Shown: positions 7,882-16,583 of the stretch, one piece after another
Layout: each line of letters opens with the position of its first letter
How positions within the stretch are numbered: position 1 is the first letter of the stretch
Assembly (NCBI RefSeq): GCF_042649925.1
Contig: NZ_JBHSAF010000014.1
Coordinates: 124,001-188,000, forward strand
From: Pseudaeromonas sharmana
Lineage (GTDB): Bacteria; Pseudomonadota; Gammaproteobacteria; Enterobacterales; Aeromonadaceae
Direction of reading: 5' to 3'
DNA: 64,000 nt
Notes under the pieces: model-generated
What the model was told of the DNA's origin: nothing
The model's database searches: none
Seen by the model: only the letters and a program-made list of their open reading frames with translations
Made by a program: the position numbers and the translations under genes

Positions 7882-8580
7882 ATGAAGGTAGCCGTCTGTA
7901 TCGACGCGGCCGGGCAGGTGCAAGCGCTCGCAGGTCAGGGTCAGATAGGGGTGTATCACTATGTTGACGCCGAACGGGAGTGGCAACGGGTGGCGTTGCT
8001 GCCGTTTGATTTTGCGACGTCATCCAGCCTGGAAGTCATGCGTCCGTCGCTGCTGCGCTTGCTTGCGCAGCTGCAGGAGGCCGGTTGTCGTGATCTGGTG
8101 GTGCGCCAGATGCACGGCTTCGTGCGCGCCATCATCGATGGCTGTGGTTTGATGATGTGGCGCCTCGATGGCCCCGTGCTACCGGCACTGCAGCAGATCC
8201 GGGCGGCTGCCGCGCAGCGAGCTGAACCCGTGACGCCAGCGGGCGGCGGTTGTCGCGGCCGACACAGCGCAAGCCAGGGGCACACCCTGCTGGCTCCCGA
8301 GCAGCAGGCCAGCTTGATGCCGCTGCCGACCGACGATGGTGTGCCGGGCAGCTATGCCATCAACCTGGCGTTGAGTCTGGCAGCCAGCGGCATGAATTCG
8401 CAGCAATTGTTGCTGCCCTTTCTGCGTGAGCAGCCGTTTAGCCAGTTGCATCTGCGCTGTGCGCATCCGCCGCGCTGGCTGGAGCCGGAGCTGGCGCGGC
8501 TAGGTCTGCAGCTGCAGCGTTTGCCCGATGAGGCGACGCTGATCCATCTGCTGGTGACGTCAGACCCTGCGCCGCAGTAG
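7882..8580 (+). CDS. anfO: AnfO, Fe-only nitrogenase accessory protein
   Basis: A 232-residue cytoplasmic protein. The MKVAVCIDAAGQ start, the VRQMHGFVRAIIDGCGLMMW core and the SYAINLALSLAASG segment match the AnfO/VnfO family found only with alternative nitrogenases. The exact role is unknown; mutants elsewhere show a need for Fe-only diazotrophy. A low-complexity stretch with Cys and Gly (about residues 110-135) joins two parts. AGGAGGCAGGA lies just upstream. It is the last gene before a terminator and so closes the anf transcription unit. Confidence 0.85.
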   Translation: MKVAVCIDAAGQVQALAGQGQIGVYHYVDAEREWQRVALLPFDFATSSSLEVMRPSLLRLLAQLQEAGCRDLVVRQMHGFVRAIIDGCGLMMWRLDGPVLPALQQIRAAAAQRAEPVTPAGGGCRGRHSASQGHTLLAPEQQASLMPLPTDDGVPGSYAINLALSLAASGMNSQQLLLPFLREQPFSQLHLRCAHPPRWLEPELARLGLQLQRLPDEATLIHLLVTSDPAPQ

Positions 8581-8687
8581 GCCGCGACGTGAGTTTTGGC
8601 GGGGCAGCCGGTGTCGTGAGCCGTGCCGGCGTGGCGGACCAGAGCGCCGGGCAGTGAGGCCGACGGCAAGCGGTCAATCCAAGCGGC

Positions 8688-8710
8688 GGCGAGCGTTGCC
8701 TCGCCTTTTT
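8688..8710 (+). terminator. Rho-independent terminator of the anf operon
   Basis: GGCGAG and CTCGCC form a 6-bp GC-rich stem around a 6-nt loop, followed directly by five T. It lies 108 bp after the anfO stop. It separates the anf operon from modA. Confidence 0.65.
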
Positions 8711-9098
8711 CACGCCTCGCCGGTCGCGGAGGCGGGCTTGTCATCTTGGGTCGCGGTCGTTGTGGAATTGATGCCATAGCGGTGCATCGCGCTACGCCGT
8801 GGTGCATGGCAGCCGTGATGATGCTGGCTGCGAGCAGTATCTGGCTGTTCCGGTATCACAGCAGGAGCAAACTTTCCGCTATCCATGCCGTCTTTATTGA
8901 GCTGATATGCTGCGTAACAGCGTGCGTTTCGATTTTGTTACCAATACCGCCCTCCTTTAATCCTGCTTCAGCAAATTGGCATCTCTTTTGTAAGGATATG
9001 TACAAGCGTAGATAACGGTGCCTGACACCTTGGCAGCGCCACCGTGTCTACTTTGTCCGCTACAAGCGCGGTCATATTACGTCGAGGGGAGCAATCGG
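8711..9098. other. Non-coding stretch ahead of modA
   Basis: About 390 bp with no convincing gene. The open frame over it lacks any family pattern and a ribosome site. The last 20 bases hold GAGGGGAGC, the modA ribosome site. No complete ModE box was found, although CGCTAT at 8878 resembles a half-site. Confidence 0.5.
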
Positions 9099-9857
9099 AT
9101 GCTGAAAACAGGGAGCCGGAGTGCATGCTTGGGATGGCTGGTGCTGCTGGCCTCAAGCAGTGCGTGTGCCGATGACATCAAGGTGGCGGTGGCCGCGAAT
9201 TTTCTCGCGCCGTTGCAGCAGATCAGTGCCCAATTCAGCGCCGAGACCGGACACCAGGTGCTGATCTCCTCCGGCGCCACCGGGCAGTTGTTCACCCAGA
9301 TCAAAAACGGCGCACCGTTTGCCATCTTCATCAGCGCCGATCAGAAGACACCGGCAAAACTGCTCGCCGAGAAGCTGGCGGTGCCGGGCAGTGCATTTAC
9401 CTATGCCCGTGGCCAGCTGGTGCTCTGGTCTGCCGATGCCAAGCGAGTAGATGCTGCAGGCGAGGTGTTGCGCCAGGGACAGTTCAAGCATCTGGCCATC
9501 GCCAACCCGAAGACGGCGCCGTATGGTCAGGCGGCGACCGAGGTGCTGGCCAAACTCGGCCTGAATACCAAGCTGGCCGGCCAGCTGGTGCAGGGCGACA
9601 ACATCTCCCAGACCAAGCAGTTTGTCGACAGTGGCAGTGCCGAACTGGGCTTTGTGGCGCTGTCTCAGGTCTATAAGGATGGCAAGCCGGGTCAAGGCTC
9701 TGTTTGGATGGTCCCTCTCGAGGATTATGCGCCGCTGTACCAGGATGCCGTACTGCTCAACAGCGGTGCGGATGATGCGGCCGCCAAGGCGCTGCTCGCC
9801 TACCTCAAGTCGCCGGCGGCCAAGGCGATCATGCATCAATACGGCTATCTGGATTAA
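9099..9857 (+). CDS. modA: ModA, periplasmic molybdate-binding protein
   Basis: A 252-residue substrate-binding protein with a signal peptide (LGWLVLLASSSACAD) and the ModA/WtpA signature: VAVAANFLAPLQQISAQF, then SSGATGQLFTQIKNGAPFAIFISAD, and later NPKTAPYGQAA. The Ser and Thr residues of these loops bind the oxyanion. I chose the ATG at 9099 (GAGGGGAGC upstream), because an upstream reading from 9018 would bury the signal peptide. No modB or modC permease genes follow; modE does. It may supply a permease encoded elsewhere or measure molybdate for the neighbouring nitrogenase switch. Tungstate binding is also possible. Confidence 0.93.
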   Translation: MLKTGSRSACLGWLVLLASSSACADDIKVAVAANFLAPLQQISAQFSAETGHQVLISSGATGQLFTQIKNGAPFAIFISADQKTPAKLLAEKLAVPGSAFTYARGQLVLWSADAKRVDAAGEVLRQGQFKHLAIANPKTAPYGQAATEVLAKLGLNTKLAGQLVQGDNISQTKQFVDSGSAELGFVALSQVYKDGKPGQGSVWMVPLEDYAPLYQDAVLLNSGADDAAAKALLAYLKSPAAKAIMHQYGYLD

Positions 9858-9925
9858 GCACTGGGGCCGCAGGGCCTGGCCTGCACCTGTTCGTCTGACA
9901 GAGTGTGTTGGACTTTGGAGACAAG

Positions 9926-10741
9926 ATGACGCTGTCGAATCACAAATTGAAAACCCGCCTCGAAGTGGACACCGAATTCGGGACTTTTTTAGGCGATACC
10001 CGTATCAGTCTGCTGGAGGCGATTGGCAAATATGGCTCCATCTCGCGGGCCGCCAAGACGATTCCAATCTCCTACAAGACGGCCTGGGATGCCATCGATG
10101 CGATGAATAACCTCGCCGAACAACCCCTGGTGATCGGTGCCGCCGGCGGGCGCAATGGCGGGGGAACCCAGTTGACGGACTATGGCCAGCGGGTGATTGC
10201 GCTGTATCGTGCCGTGGAGGCTGAGTACCAGCAGGCGATGGATCGCCTGGCGGCACAGATGGACAACGCCCAGAGCGCCAACTTCAAGGCGTTCCAGCAA
10301 CTGCTCAGGCGCATGTCGATGCAGACCAGTGCGCGTAATCAGTTTGCCGGCAAAATTGTCGCGATGCGCAGTGGTGAAGTGGATTTCGAGGTGCGGTTGC
10401 AACTCGACGATGATAACGAGATCGTCTCGGTGATCACCCGCGAGTCGGCCGAGGCGATGCAGTTGCAACTCGGTATGGAACTGTTTGCCATCGTCAAGTC
10501 CTCGTCGGTATTGCTGATGACGGATACGGACATCAAAACCACGGCGCGCAACAAGATGCGCGGGCAAATTGCCCGTATCCACGATGGCCCGGTCAATGCC
10601 GAGATCAGTCTGCAGCTGGCCGGGGGCAAGACGGTGTGTGCCGTCGTCACGCGGGATAGTGTCGAGCGCCTGGAGTTAAAGGAGGGGGCGACGGCGGTAG
10701 CCTTCTTCAAGGCCTCGTCTGTCCTGTTGTGCAAGCGCTGA
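9926..10741 (+). CDS. modE: ModE, molybdate-responsive transcription regulator
   Basis: A 271-residue full-length ModE. The N-terminal winged helix-turn-helix (RISLLEAIGKYGSISRAAK, SYKTAWDAIDAMN) is followed by a tandem pair of Mop/TOBE domains (about residues 130-195 and 205-271) that bind molybdate. The duplicated NxFAGKIVAM/NKMRGQIARI and SSVLLM/SSVLLC strands show the tandem repeat. The ATG at 9926 has GGAG six bases upstream. It follows modA by 68 bp and is probably cotranscribed. Known ModE-Mo represses modABC and, as MopA/MopB, anfA; here two fitting boxes lie at anfA and anfH. Confidence 0.95.
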   Translation: MTLSNHKLKTRLEVDTEFGTFLGDTRISLLEAIGKYGSISRAAKTIPISYKTAWDAIDAMNNLAEQPLVIGAAGGRNGGGTQLTDYGQRVIALYRAVEAEYQQAMDRLAAQMDNAQSANFKAFQQLLRRMSMQTSARNQFAGKIVAMRSGEVDFEVRLQLDDDNEIVSVITRESAEAMQLQLGMELFAIVKSSSVLLMTDTDIKTTARNKMRGQIARIHDGPVNAEISLQLAGGKTVCAVVTRDSVERLELKEGATAVAFFKASSVLLCKR

Positions 10742-10761
10742 GACATTAGTGCCTCTTTGTG

Positions 10762-10790
10762 TGCCCGTTATATTGTAATGGGCATCTTTT
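10762..10790 (+). terminator. Terminator after modE
   Basis: TGCCC...GGGCA forms a hairpin, extended by TTA/TAA next to one mismatch, and is followed by TCTTTT. It lies 21 bp after the modE stop. Confidence 0.65.
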
Positions 10791-10962
10791 CGATGATTTC
10801 ATACTCTGGCAATTGAAATGTTCGATTACCCCAATCTGCCCATTCTGATGGCAAAAACTGCGGTCAGGCACAACAATCAAGTCAACACACGAGGCCCTGT
10901 TGCTGTGCTGCGATAACGACAGGGAAGAGAACCGACCGTACGGATGAGATAAGGGGTAAGCG

Positions 10963-13149
10963 ATGAGTGATAAACCGACTGCCAGCGGGGGCAAGTGCCC
11001 TTTCATGCACGGCGCCCAGAGTAGCCAGAGCCGCAGCGTCACCGACTGGTGGCCCAAGAGCCTGAATCTGGACATTCTGCATCAGCACGACAGCAAAACC
11101 GATCCGATGGATGCCGATTTTGACTATGCCGCGGCCTTCAAAACACTGGATCTGGAGGCGGTGAAACGGGATTTGCGCCAACTGATGACCGACAGTCAAG
11201 CGTGGTGGCCAGCCGACTGGGGCCACTATGGTGGACTGATGATCCGCATGGCCTGGCACAGCGCAGGTACCTACCGTACTGCAGATGGTCGTGGTGGTGG
11301 CGGCACCGGCAGCCAACGTTTTGCCCCTCTCAACAGCTGGCCGGATAACGTCAACCTCGACAAGGCGCGTCGCCTGTTGTGGCCGATCAAGAAGCACTAT
11401 GGCAACAAGATCAGCTGGGCGGATCTGATGATTCTGGCCGGGAATGTGGCGCTGGAGTCGATGGGCTTCAAGACCTTCGGTTTTGCCGGTGGCCGCAAGG
11501 ATATCTGGCATCCGGAGAAGGATATCTACTGGGGCTCGGAGCGGGAATGGCTGGCCACCAGTGATAAGCCAGACAGCCGTTACAGCGGTGAACGCCAGCT
11601 GGAGAACCCGTTGGCTGCGGTACAGATGGGGCTCATCTATGTCAATCCGGAAGGTCCGGATGGCAACCCGGATCCGGTAGCTTCCGGCCGTGATGTGCGC
11701 GAGACCTTTGCGCGCATGGCGATGAATGATGAGGAGACAGTGGCGTTGGTCGCTGGCGGCCACACCTTTGGTAAGGCGCACGGGGCCGGCGATCCGGCGT
11801 TGGTCGGTGCGGAGCCAGAAGCCGCCGCACTCGAGGAACAAGGCCTGGGTTGGCATAACCGGTTGGCGAGTGGCGTTGGGGTGCACACCACCAGCAGCGG
11901 CATCGAAGGGGCCTGGAAGCCGAATCCGACACAGTGGGATAATGGCTACTTCGACATGCTGTTCGGTTATGAGTGGGAGCTGACCAAGAGCCCCTCTGGA
12001 GCCAAGCAGTGGACGCCGAAAAACGTCAAGCCTGAACACCTGATCCCCGATGCCCATGATCCGGGCAAGAAATATCCACCGATGATGACGACGGCGGATT
12101 TATCACTGCGTTTTGACCCAATCTACGAGCCGATTGCCCGTCGTTTCCATCAGGATCCGTCTGCCTTTGCTGATGCGTTTGCTCGCGCCTGGTTCAAGCT
12201 GACCCACAGGGACATGGGCCCCAAGAGTCGCTACCTGGGGGCGGATGTACCGGCAGAAGCACTGATTTGGCAAGATCCGATCCCGGCGGCGCGTTATGTG
12301 CCGACCGAGGCGGAGATCAGTCAGCTTAAACAGCGCATCCTGCAGTCGGGCCTGTCGGTCGGGGAGCTGGTCAGTACCGCCTGGGATAGTGCCCGCACCT
12401 TCCGCAGTTCGGATTACCGTGGTGGAGCCAATGGCGCCCGCATTCGTCTGGCGCCACAACGGGATTGGATTGGCAACGAGCCTGAACGCCTCAACAAGGT
12501 GCTGGCGGTGCTGGAAACGATTCAGGCCGCGTTTGGCAAACCCGTCAGCCTGGCCGATCTCATTGTGCTGGCCGGCAGTGCCGCGGTTGAACAGGCGGCG
12601 CGGGATGCCGGTGTGCCGCTGACGGTACCGTTTGTCGCGGGACGAGGCGATGCCGAACAGGCGATGACCGATGTCGAGTCGTTTTCCGTGCTGGAGCCGC
12701 TGCATGACGGCTATCGTAACTGGCAAAAGCAGCGTTATGCGGTGACGCCGGAAGAGATGCTGCTCGATCGCACGCAACTGCTGGGGTTGACGGCCAAGGA
12801 GATGACGGTGCTGGTGGGCGGCATGCGGGTGCTGGGCACCAACCATGGCGGCACTTTGCACGGTGTGTTTACCGATCGCGTCGGGGTACTGAGCAATGAC
12901 TTCTTCGTCAACTTGACCGACATGGCGTATCGCTGGCAACCCGCCGGCGACAACCTGTATCACCTCTGCGATCGAGCCAGTGGTGCGGTGAAGTGGAGCG
13001 CGACCCGAGTCGATCTGGTATTCGGCTCCAATTCAATACTGCGCGCCTATGCCGAGGTGTATGCCCAGGATGATAATAGTGACAAGTTTGTGCGTGATTT
13101 TGTCGCCGCCTGGGTCAAGGTGATGAATGCCGATCGTTTCGATCTGTGA
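10963..13149 (+). CDS. katG: KatG, catalase-peroxidase
   Basis: A 728-residue bifunctional heme catalase-peroxidase of normal length. It has two peroxidase-like halves from an old duplication. The distal active site RMAWHSAGTYR and the proximal heme ligand motif LVAGGHTFGKAHGAG are in the N-terminal half, and the Tyr of IYVNPEGPDG belongs to the Met-Tyr-Trp adduct needed for catalase activity. No signal peptide is present, so it is cytoplasmic. Only a moderate ribosome site (AAGGGG) precedes the ATG at 10963. It is transcribed alone, between terminators. Protecting oxygen-sensitive nitrogenase from peroxide is a reasonable but unproved reason for its place here. Confidence 0.97.
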   Translation: MSDKPTASGGKCPFMHGAQSSQSRSVTDWWPKSLNLDILHQHDSKTDPMDADFDYAAAFKTLDLEAVKRDLRQLMTDSQAWWPADWGHYGGLMIRMAWHSAGTYRTADGRGGGGTGSQRFAPLNSWPDNVNLDKARRLLWPIKKHYGNKISWADLMILAGNVALESMGFKTFGFAGGRKDIWHPEKDIYWGSEREWLATSDKPDSRYSGERQLENPLAAVQMGLIYVNPEGPDGNPDPVASGRDVRETFARMAMNDEETVALVAGGHTFGKAHGAGDPALVGAEPEAAALEEQGLGWHNRLASGVGVHTTSSGIEGAWKPNPTQWDNGYFDMLFGYEWELTKSPSGAKQWTPKNVKPEHLIPDAHDPGKKYPPMMTTADLSLRFDPIYEPIARRFHQDPSAFADAFARAWFKLTHRDMGPKSRYLGADVPAEALIWQDPIPAARYVPTEAEISQLKQRILQSGLSVGELVSTAWDSARTFRSSDYRGGANGARIRLAPQRDWIGNEPERLNKVLAVLETIQAAFGKPVSLADLIVLAGSAAVEQAARDAGVPLTVPFVAGRGDAEQAMTDVESFSVLEPLHDGYRNWQKQRYAVTPEEMLLDRTQLLGLTAKEMTVLVGGMRVLGTNHGGTLHGVFTDRVGVLSNDFFVNLTDMAYRWQPAGDNLYHLCDRASGAVKWSATRVDLVFGSNSILRAYAEVYAQDDNSDKFVRDFVAAWVKVMNADRFDL

Positions 13150-13163
13150 TTAACGTTGAGCGT

Positions 13164-13193
13164 AAAACGCCGGCCACGTGCCGGCGTTTTTTT
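13164..13193 (+). terminator. Terminator after katG
   Basis: An 11-bp stem (AAAACGCCGGC/GCCGGCGTTTT) with a 5-nt loop runs into a T7 tract, 15 bp after the katG stop. Confidence 0.92.
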
Positions 13194-13258
13194 ATCTAGC
13201 GGGAGCGTCAGTTCGCAAGGTCATTTCAATATTTCAATAACTCTTGTAATATCGAAGT

Positions 13259-14164
13259 ATGAATCAAGATATCGCGACCAAAGTATTTGAATCCCTGGCC
13301 TCCGGTGTCCGGCTGGAGACCTACCGTCTGCTGGTCAAGGCTGGCCTGGAAGGTATGGTGGCCGGCCAGCTGGCTGCCGAGTTGGTGATTGCGCCGAACA
13401 ATCTGTCGTTTCACCTCAAGGCATTGACCCATGCTGGTCTCGTGACCGTGGAGCAGGAGGGACGCTTTCAGCGTTACCGTGCCAATCTGCCGCTGATGCT
13501 GGAGCTTATCGCCTACCTGACCGAACAGTGTTGTGCCGGCCATCCGGAGCAGTGTGCCAGCCTGCGCGCCGATGCTGGCTGTGCTCCGCTGCTATTGCCC
13601 CCGCTGTCCGGGCGCTCTGCCGCCGGATGTTGTGCTGCGACGACACAGGTCGCTGGATGTAATTCCGCCGGTGAATACAGGGCGCTTGGCGCCGATGTGA
13701 CTTACAAGAGAGAGAAAATGAACAAGCCATATCATGAATTGATCCCTGAGCGTATCTACTTCGGCGGTGCTGCCGATATCCAGCAAATGGTGGATGAGGA
13801 CGGTGTTGAGGTGGTCGTCGACCTGCGTGAGGAAGCCACGGCTTGTGCCGCGACGGCCGAAGGTGTGCGATGGGTGCAGATCCCGCTGGCCGATCACGCC
13901 GAAGCGCCAGAACCGGCCCTGTTCGCGTCCGCCATTGCCGCCGTGATGGAAGCGTATCAGCAGGGCCACAAAGTGGCCTTCCATTGCGGTGCCGGACGCG
14001 GTCGAACCGGTACCGTGGCGGCAGGCGTGCTCCTGGCGCTGGGGCTGGCGCGCGATGTCGATTCGGCAATCGCGCAGGCCAAGGCGATTCGGCCACAACT
14101 GAATGTCAAACCAGTACAGCGCGAAAGTCTCGAGCGTCTGTATCCTGCGCCACCCGGCGTTTAA
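13259..14164 (+). CDS. ArsR-type repressor fused to a dual-specificity (Cys-based) phosphatase
   Basis: A 301-residue two-domain protein. Residues 1-100 are an ArsR/SmtB winged helix (ESLASGVRLETYRLLVKAG, NNLSFHLKALTHAGLVTVEQEGR). Residues 80-140 form a Cys-rich linker (QCCAGHPEQC, CCAATTQVAGC), a likely arsenite site. Residues 154-301 are a tyrosine/dual-specificity phosphatase domain with the P-loop HCGAGRGRTG. There is no stop between the two parts. The ATG at 13718 (residue 154), with AGAGAG upstream, could also give a free phosphatase. A TGTAAT -10-like sequence only 9 bp before the first ATG and no ribosome site suggest a leaderless message. The acr3 gene follows by 28 bp. Confidence 0.88.
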   Translation: MNQDIATKVFESLASGVRLETYRLLVKAGLEGMVAGQLAAELVIAPNNLSFHLKALTHAGLVTVEQEGRFQRYRANLPLMLELIAYLTEQCCAGHPEQCASLRADAGCAPLLLPPLSGRSAAGCCAATTQVAGCNSAGEYRALGADVTYKREKMNKPYHELIPERIYFGGAADIQQMVDEDGVEVVVDLREEATACAATAEGVRWVQIPLADHAEAPEPALFASAIAAVMEAYQQGHKVAFHCGAGRGRTGTVAAGVLLALGLARDVDSAIAQAKAIRPQLNVKPVQRESLERLYPAPPGV

Positions 14165-14191
14165 CTGCGACTATCGAGGGAGAAGCAAAAT

Positions 14192-15259
14192 ATGCAGCAC
14201 AAGGATCAGGCGCCGCAGGCGGTCCTGGCGATCAGTTTCTTTGAACGCTATCTCACCGTCTGGGTGGGGCTCTGTATTTTAGCGGGCATCGCGCTGGGTC
14301 AGCTGGCGCCGTCACTGTTCAAGGCGATTGGTAGCCTGGAAGTGGCTCGGGTCAATTTGCCGGTCGGCCTGTTGATCTGGGTGATGATCATTCCGATGTT
14401 GGTCAAGATCGATTTTGGGGCCTTGCATCAGGTGCGCCAGCATCTGCGTGGCATAGGAGTGACGCTGTTTATCAACTGGTTGGTCAAGCCGTTTTCGATG
14501 GCGTTTCTCGGTTGGTTGTTTATCCGGCAATTATTTGCTGACTGGCTGCCGGCCGATCAGATCGACAGCTACATCGCCGGCTTGATCCTGCTGGCTGCGG
14601 CGCCGTGCACCGCCATGGTGTTTGTCTGGAGTCGCCTGACCTCGGGTGATCCCTATTTCACCTTGTCGCAGGTTGCGCTGAACGATGTGATCATGGTGTT
14701 TGCCTTCGCGCCGTTGGTGGCACTGCTGCTGGGGGTCTCCAGCATCACGGTTCCCTGGGATACCCTGCTGACCTCGGTGCTGCTCTACATCGTGCTTCCG
14801 GTATTGCTGGCGCAATGGCTGCGGCGACGCTGGTTGGCCCGTGGACAAGACTGCTTTGATCAAGCGCTGGCACGGATCCAACCCTGGTCGATGGCGGCGC
14901 TGTTACTGACGCTGGTATTGCTGTTTGCGTTCCAGGGGGAAGCCATTTTGGCGCAACCACTGGTGATCGCGCTGTTGGCGGTGCCGATCCTGATCCAGGT
15001 GCTGTTTAACTCCGCATTGGCCTACTGGTTAAACCGTGTGGTCGGCGAGAAGCACAGCGTCGCCTGTCCATCGGCACTGATTGGCGCCTCCAATTTCTTT
15101 GAACTGGCAGTGGCGGCCGCCATCAGCCTGTTTGGTTTTCACTCCGGCGCCGCCTTGGCGACCGTGGTGGGCGTACTGATCGAGGTGCCGGTGATGCTGC
15201 TGGTGGTGCGTGTCGTTAATCGCAGTCGCGATTGGTATCAGGCCGGTTGCGGTCACTGA
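14192..15259 (+). CDS. acr3: Arsenite efflux permease, ACR3 family
   Basis: A 355-residue inner-membrane protein with about ten hydrophobic segments. It has ACR3/BASS-family motifs: FERYLTVWVGLCILAGI at the start, GLLIWVMIIPMLVKIDF, and the conserved Cys of LLAAAPCTAMVFVWSRLT in helix 4, which is needed for arsenite transport. The end, ALIGASNFFELAVAAAISLFG, is also typical. GAGGGAG lies upstream. It follows the ArsR-phosphatase gene by 28 bp and very likely forms an operon with it. No arsC is seen, so the pair probably handles As(III) directly. Sb(III) may also be a substrate. Confidence 0.94.
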   Translation: MQHKDQAPQAVLAISFFERYLTVWVGLCILAGIALGQLAPSLFKAIGSLEVARVNLPVGLLIWVMIIPMLVKIDFGALHQVRQHLRGIGVTLFINWLVKPFSMAFLGWLFIRQLFADWLPADQIDSYIAGLILLAAAPCTAMVFVWSRLTSGDPYFTLSQVALNDVIMVFAFAPLVALLLGVSSITVPWDTLLTSVLLYIVLPVLLAQWLRRRWLARGQDCFDQALARIQPWSMAALLLTLVLLFAFQGEAILAQPLVIALLAVPILIQVLFNSALAYWLNRVVGEKHSVACPSALIGASNFFELAVAAAISLFGFHSGAALATVVGVLIEVPVMLLVVRVVNRSRDWYQAGCGH

Positions 15260-15300
15260 TGGTAACTCGGTCTGTCTGCATTCCGCCTGCTGGCTGGCGA

Positions 15301-16500
15301 TTACAATGCAGCCAGCAGCAAGGCGGTGACACCACAGCCGAGCACCACTAACCAGGGTGGCAGGCGCCAGAATTGCAGCGCGATAAAGGCCAGCAGCGCC
15401 AGCACCAGATCGCCGGCGGAGTGGATGCTGCTGGTCCAGACCGGATCATACAGCGCTGCCAGCAGCAGGCCGACGACGCCGGCATTGATTCCGGCCAGCG
15501 CGGCACACAACCTGGGTTGCTGGCGCAAGGTCTGCCAGTACGGCAGGCTGGCGGCCAGCAGCAAAAACGCCGGCGCGAAGATGGCCAGCAGACAGACGAG
15601 TCCACTCGTGACGCCACCGAGCGGTCCGTTCAGGACGGCGCCGGCGAATGCGGCAAAGGTAAACAGCGGACCGGGTACGGCCTGGGCCGCACCATAGCCG
15701 GCCAGAAACAGATCGGCATCCAGACGACCAGTGCTGACCAGCTCGCTTTGCAAGAGGGGTAACACTACATGCCCGCCACCAAATACCAGGGCGCCGGTGC
15801 GATAGAACAGCGCCAGCGAGGGAAATAACGACTCTGGAAATTGCTGTGCCAACCAGGGCAATGCCAGCAGCAGGACCGCAAACAGCAACAACCAGCCCAG
15901 CGCACCACGACGACTGATTGGACAGGGCCGAGCAGCGGCGAGGTGGGGAGGGTGGGCCGGGCAGAGCCAGAGTCCGGCGATGCCGGCCAGCAGCAACACC
16001 AGCAACTGCAAACTGGCCGTTGGATAGAGCAGGACGGCACTGGCACACAGCGCCATCAGGGTAAGGCGCGTACGGTCCGGACAGAGCTGGCGTGCCATGC
16101 CCCAGACAGCTTGAGCGATGACCGCCACCGCCACGACCTTGAGACCGTGAAACAGCGGCTGCAGCGCCAGTTCCGGCTGTTGGCGCAAGCCTAGCGCCAG
16201 CAGCAGTAGCGCCAGCGCCGATGGCAGCGTGAAGCCGAGCCAGGCCGCCAGTGCACCGGCATAGCCGCCGCGGCCGAGTCCTAGCGCCATGCCGACCTGA
16301 CTGCTGGCGGGCCCGGGCAGAAACTGGCACAACGCGACCAGATCGGCATAACCGGCTTCGTCCAGCCAACGGCGGCGGGTGACAAACTCGGCCCGAAAAT
16401 AACCCAGGTGGGCAATGGGTCCGCCGAAGCTGGTCAGACCCAGGCGTAAAAAGATCAGGAAAATAACCAGCGGGTGGTGATCGTGGGCGCGTCTGTTCAT
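15301..16500 (-). CDS. chrA: ChrA chromate transporter (two-domain form)
   Basis: A 399-residue integral membrane protein of the long-chain ChrA family with two homologous halves. The first half has FLRLGLTSFGGPIAHLGYFRAEF (split around residues 17-39) and CQFLPGPASSQVG; the second has FYRTGALVFGGGHVVLPLL and GAAQAVPGPLFTFAAF. The family exports or exchanges chromate. I used the ATG at 16500; a TTG at 16533 gives 11 more residues, and neither has a good ribosome site. It converges on acr3 with 41 bp between them and no visible terminator. Confidence 0.94.
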   Translation of the reverse strand: MNRRAHDHHPLVIFLIFLRLGLTSFGGPIAHLGYFRAEFVTRRRWLDEAGYADLVALCQFLPGPASSQVGMALGLGRGGYAGALAAWLGFTLPSALALLLLALGLRQQPELALQPLFHGLKVVAVAVIAQAVWGMARQLCPDRTRLTLMALCASAVLLYPTASLQLLVLLLAGIAGLWLCPAHPPHLAAARPCPISRRGALGWLLLFAVLLLALPWLAQQFPESLFPSLALFYRTGALVFGGGHVVLPLLQSELVSTGRLDADLFLAGYGAAQAVPGPLFTFAAFAGAVLNGPLGGVTSGLVCLLAIFAPAFLLLAASLPYWQTLRQQPRLCAALAGINAGVVGLLLAALYDPVWTSSIHSAGDLVLALLAFIALQFWRLPPWLVVLGCGVTALLLAAL

Positions 16501-16583
16501 CACACGGTTAGTCACGGTGCGTTTTATGTCCAATCATCGATTTTCACCAGCCAGCATGACAGGCAGATGACATGTAACTGTCG

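Noticed and set aside
8878..8901. CGCTAT half-site upstream of modA as a ModE box
   Set aside because: The right half at the required spacing has no match; too weak to report.
8977..8991. Sigma-54-like sequence TGGCAT-N5-TTGT ahead of modA
   Set aside because: The essential GC of the -12 element is GT, so it is not called a promoter although the spacing fits.
8623..9015. 130-codon plus frame between anfO and modA
   Set aside because: It crosses the anf terminator, has no ribosome site and ends in promoter-like AT-rich DNA.
10766..10784. CGTTATATTG after modE, identical to the left half of the E. coli ModE site
   Set aside because: The right half is absent and the bases are part of the modE terminator stem.
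10882..12963. Long minus-strand open frames under katG
   Set aside because: Antisense shadows of an intact 728-residue catalase-peroxidase.
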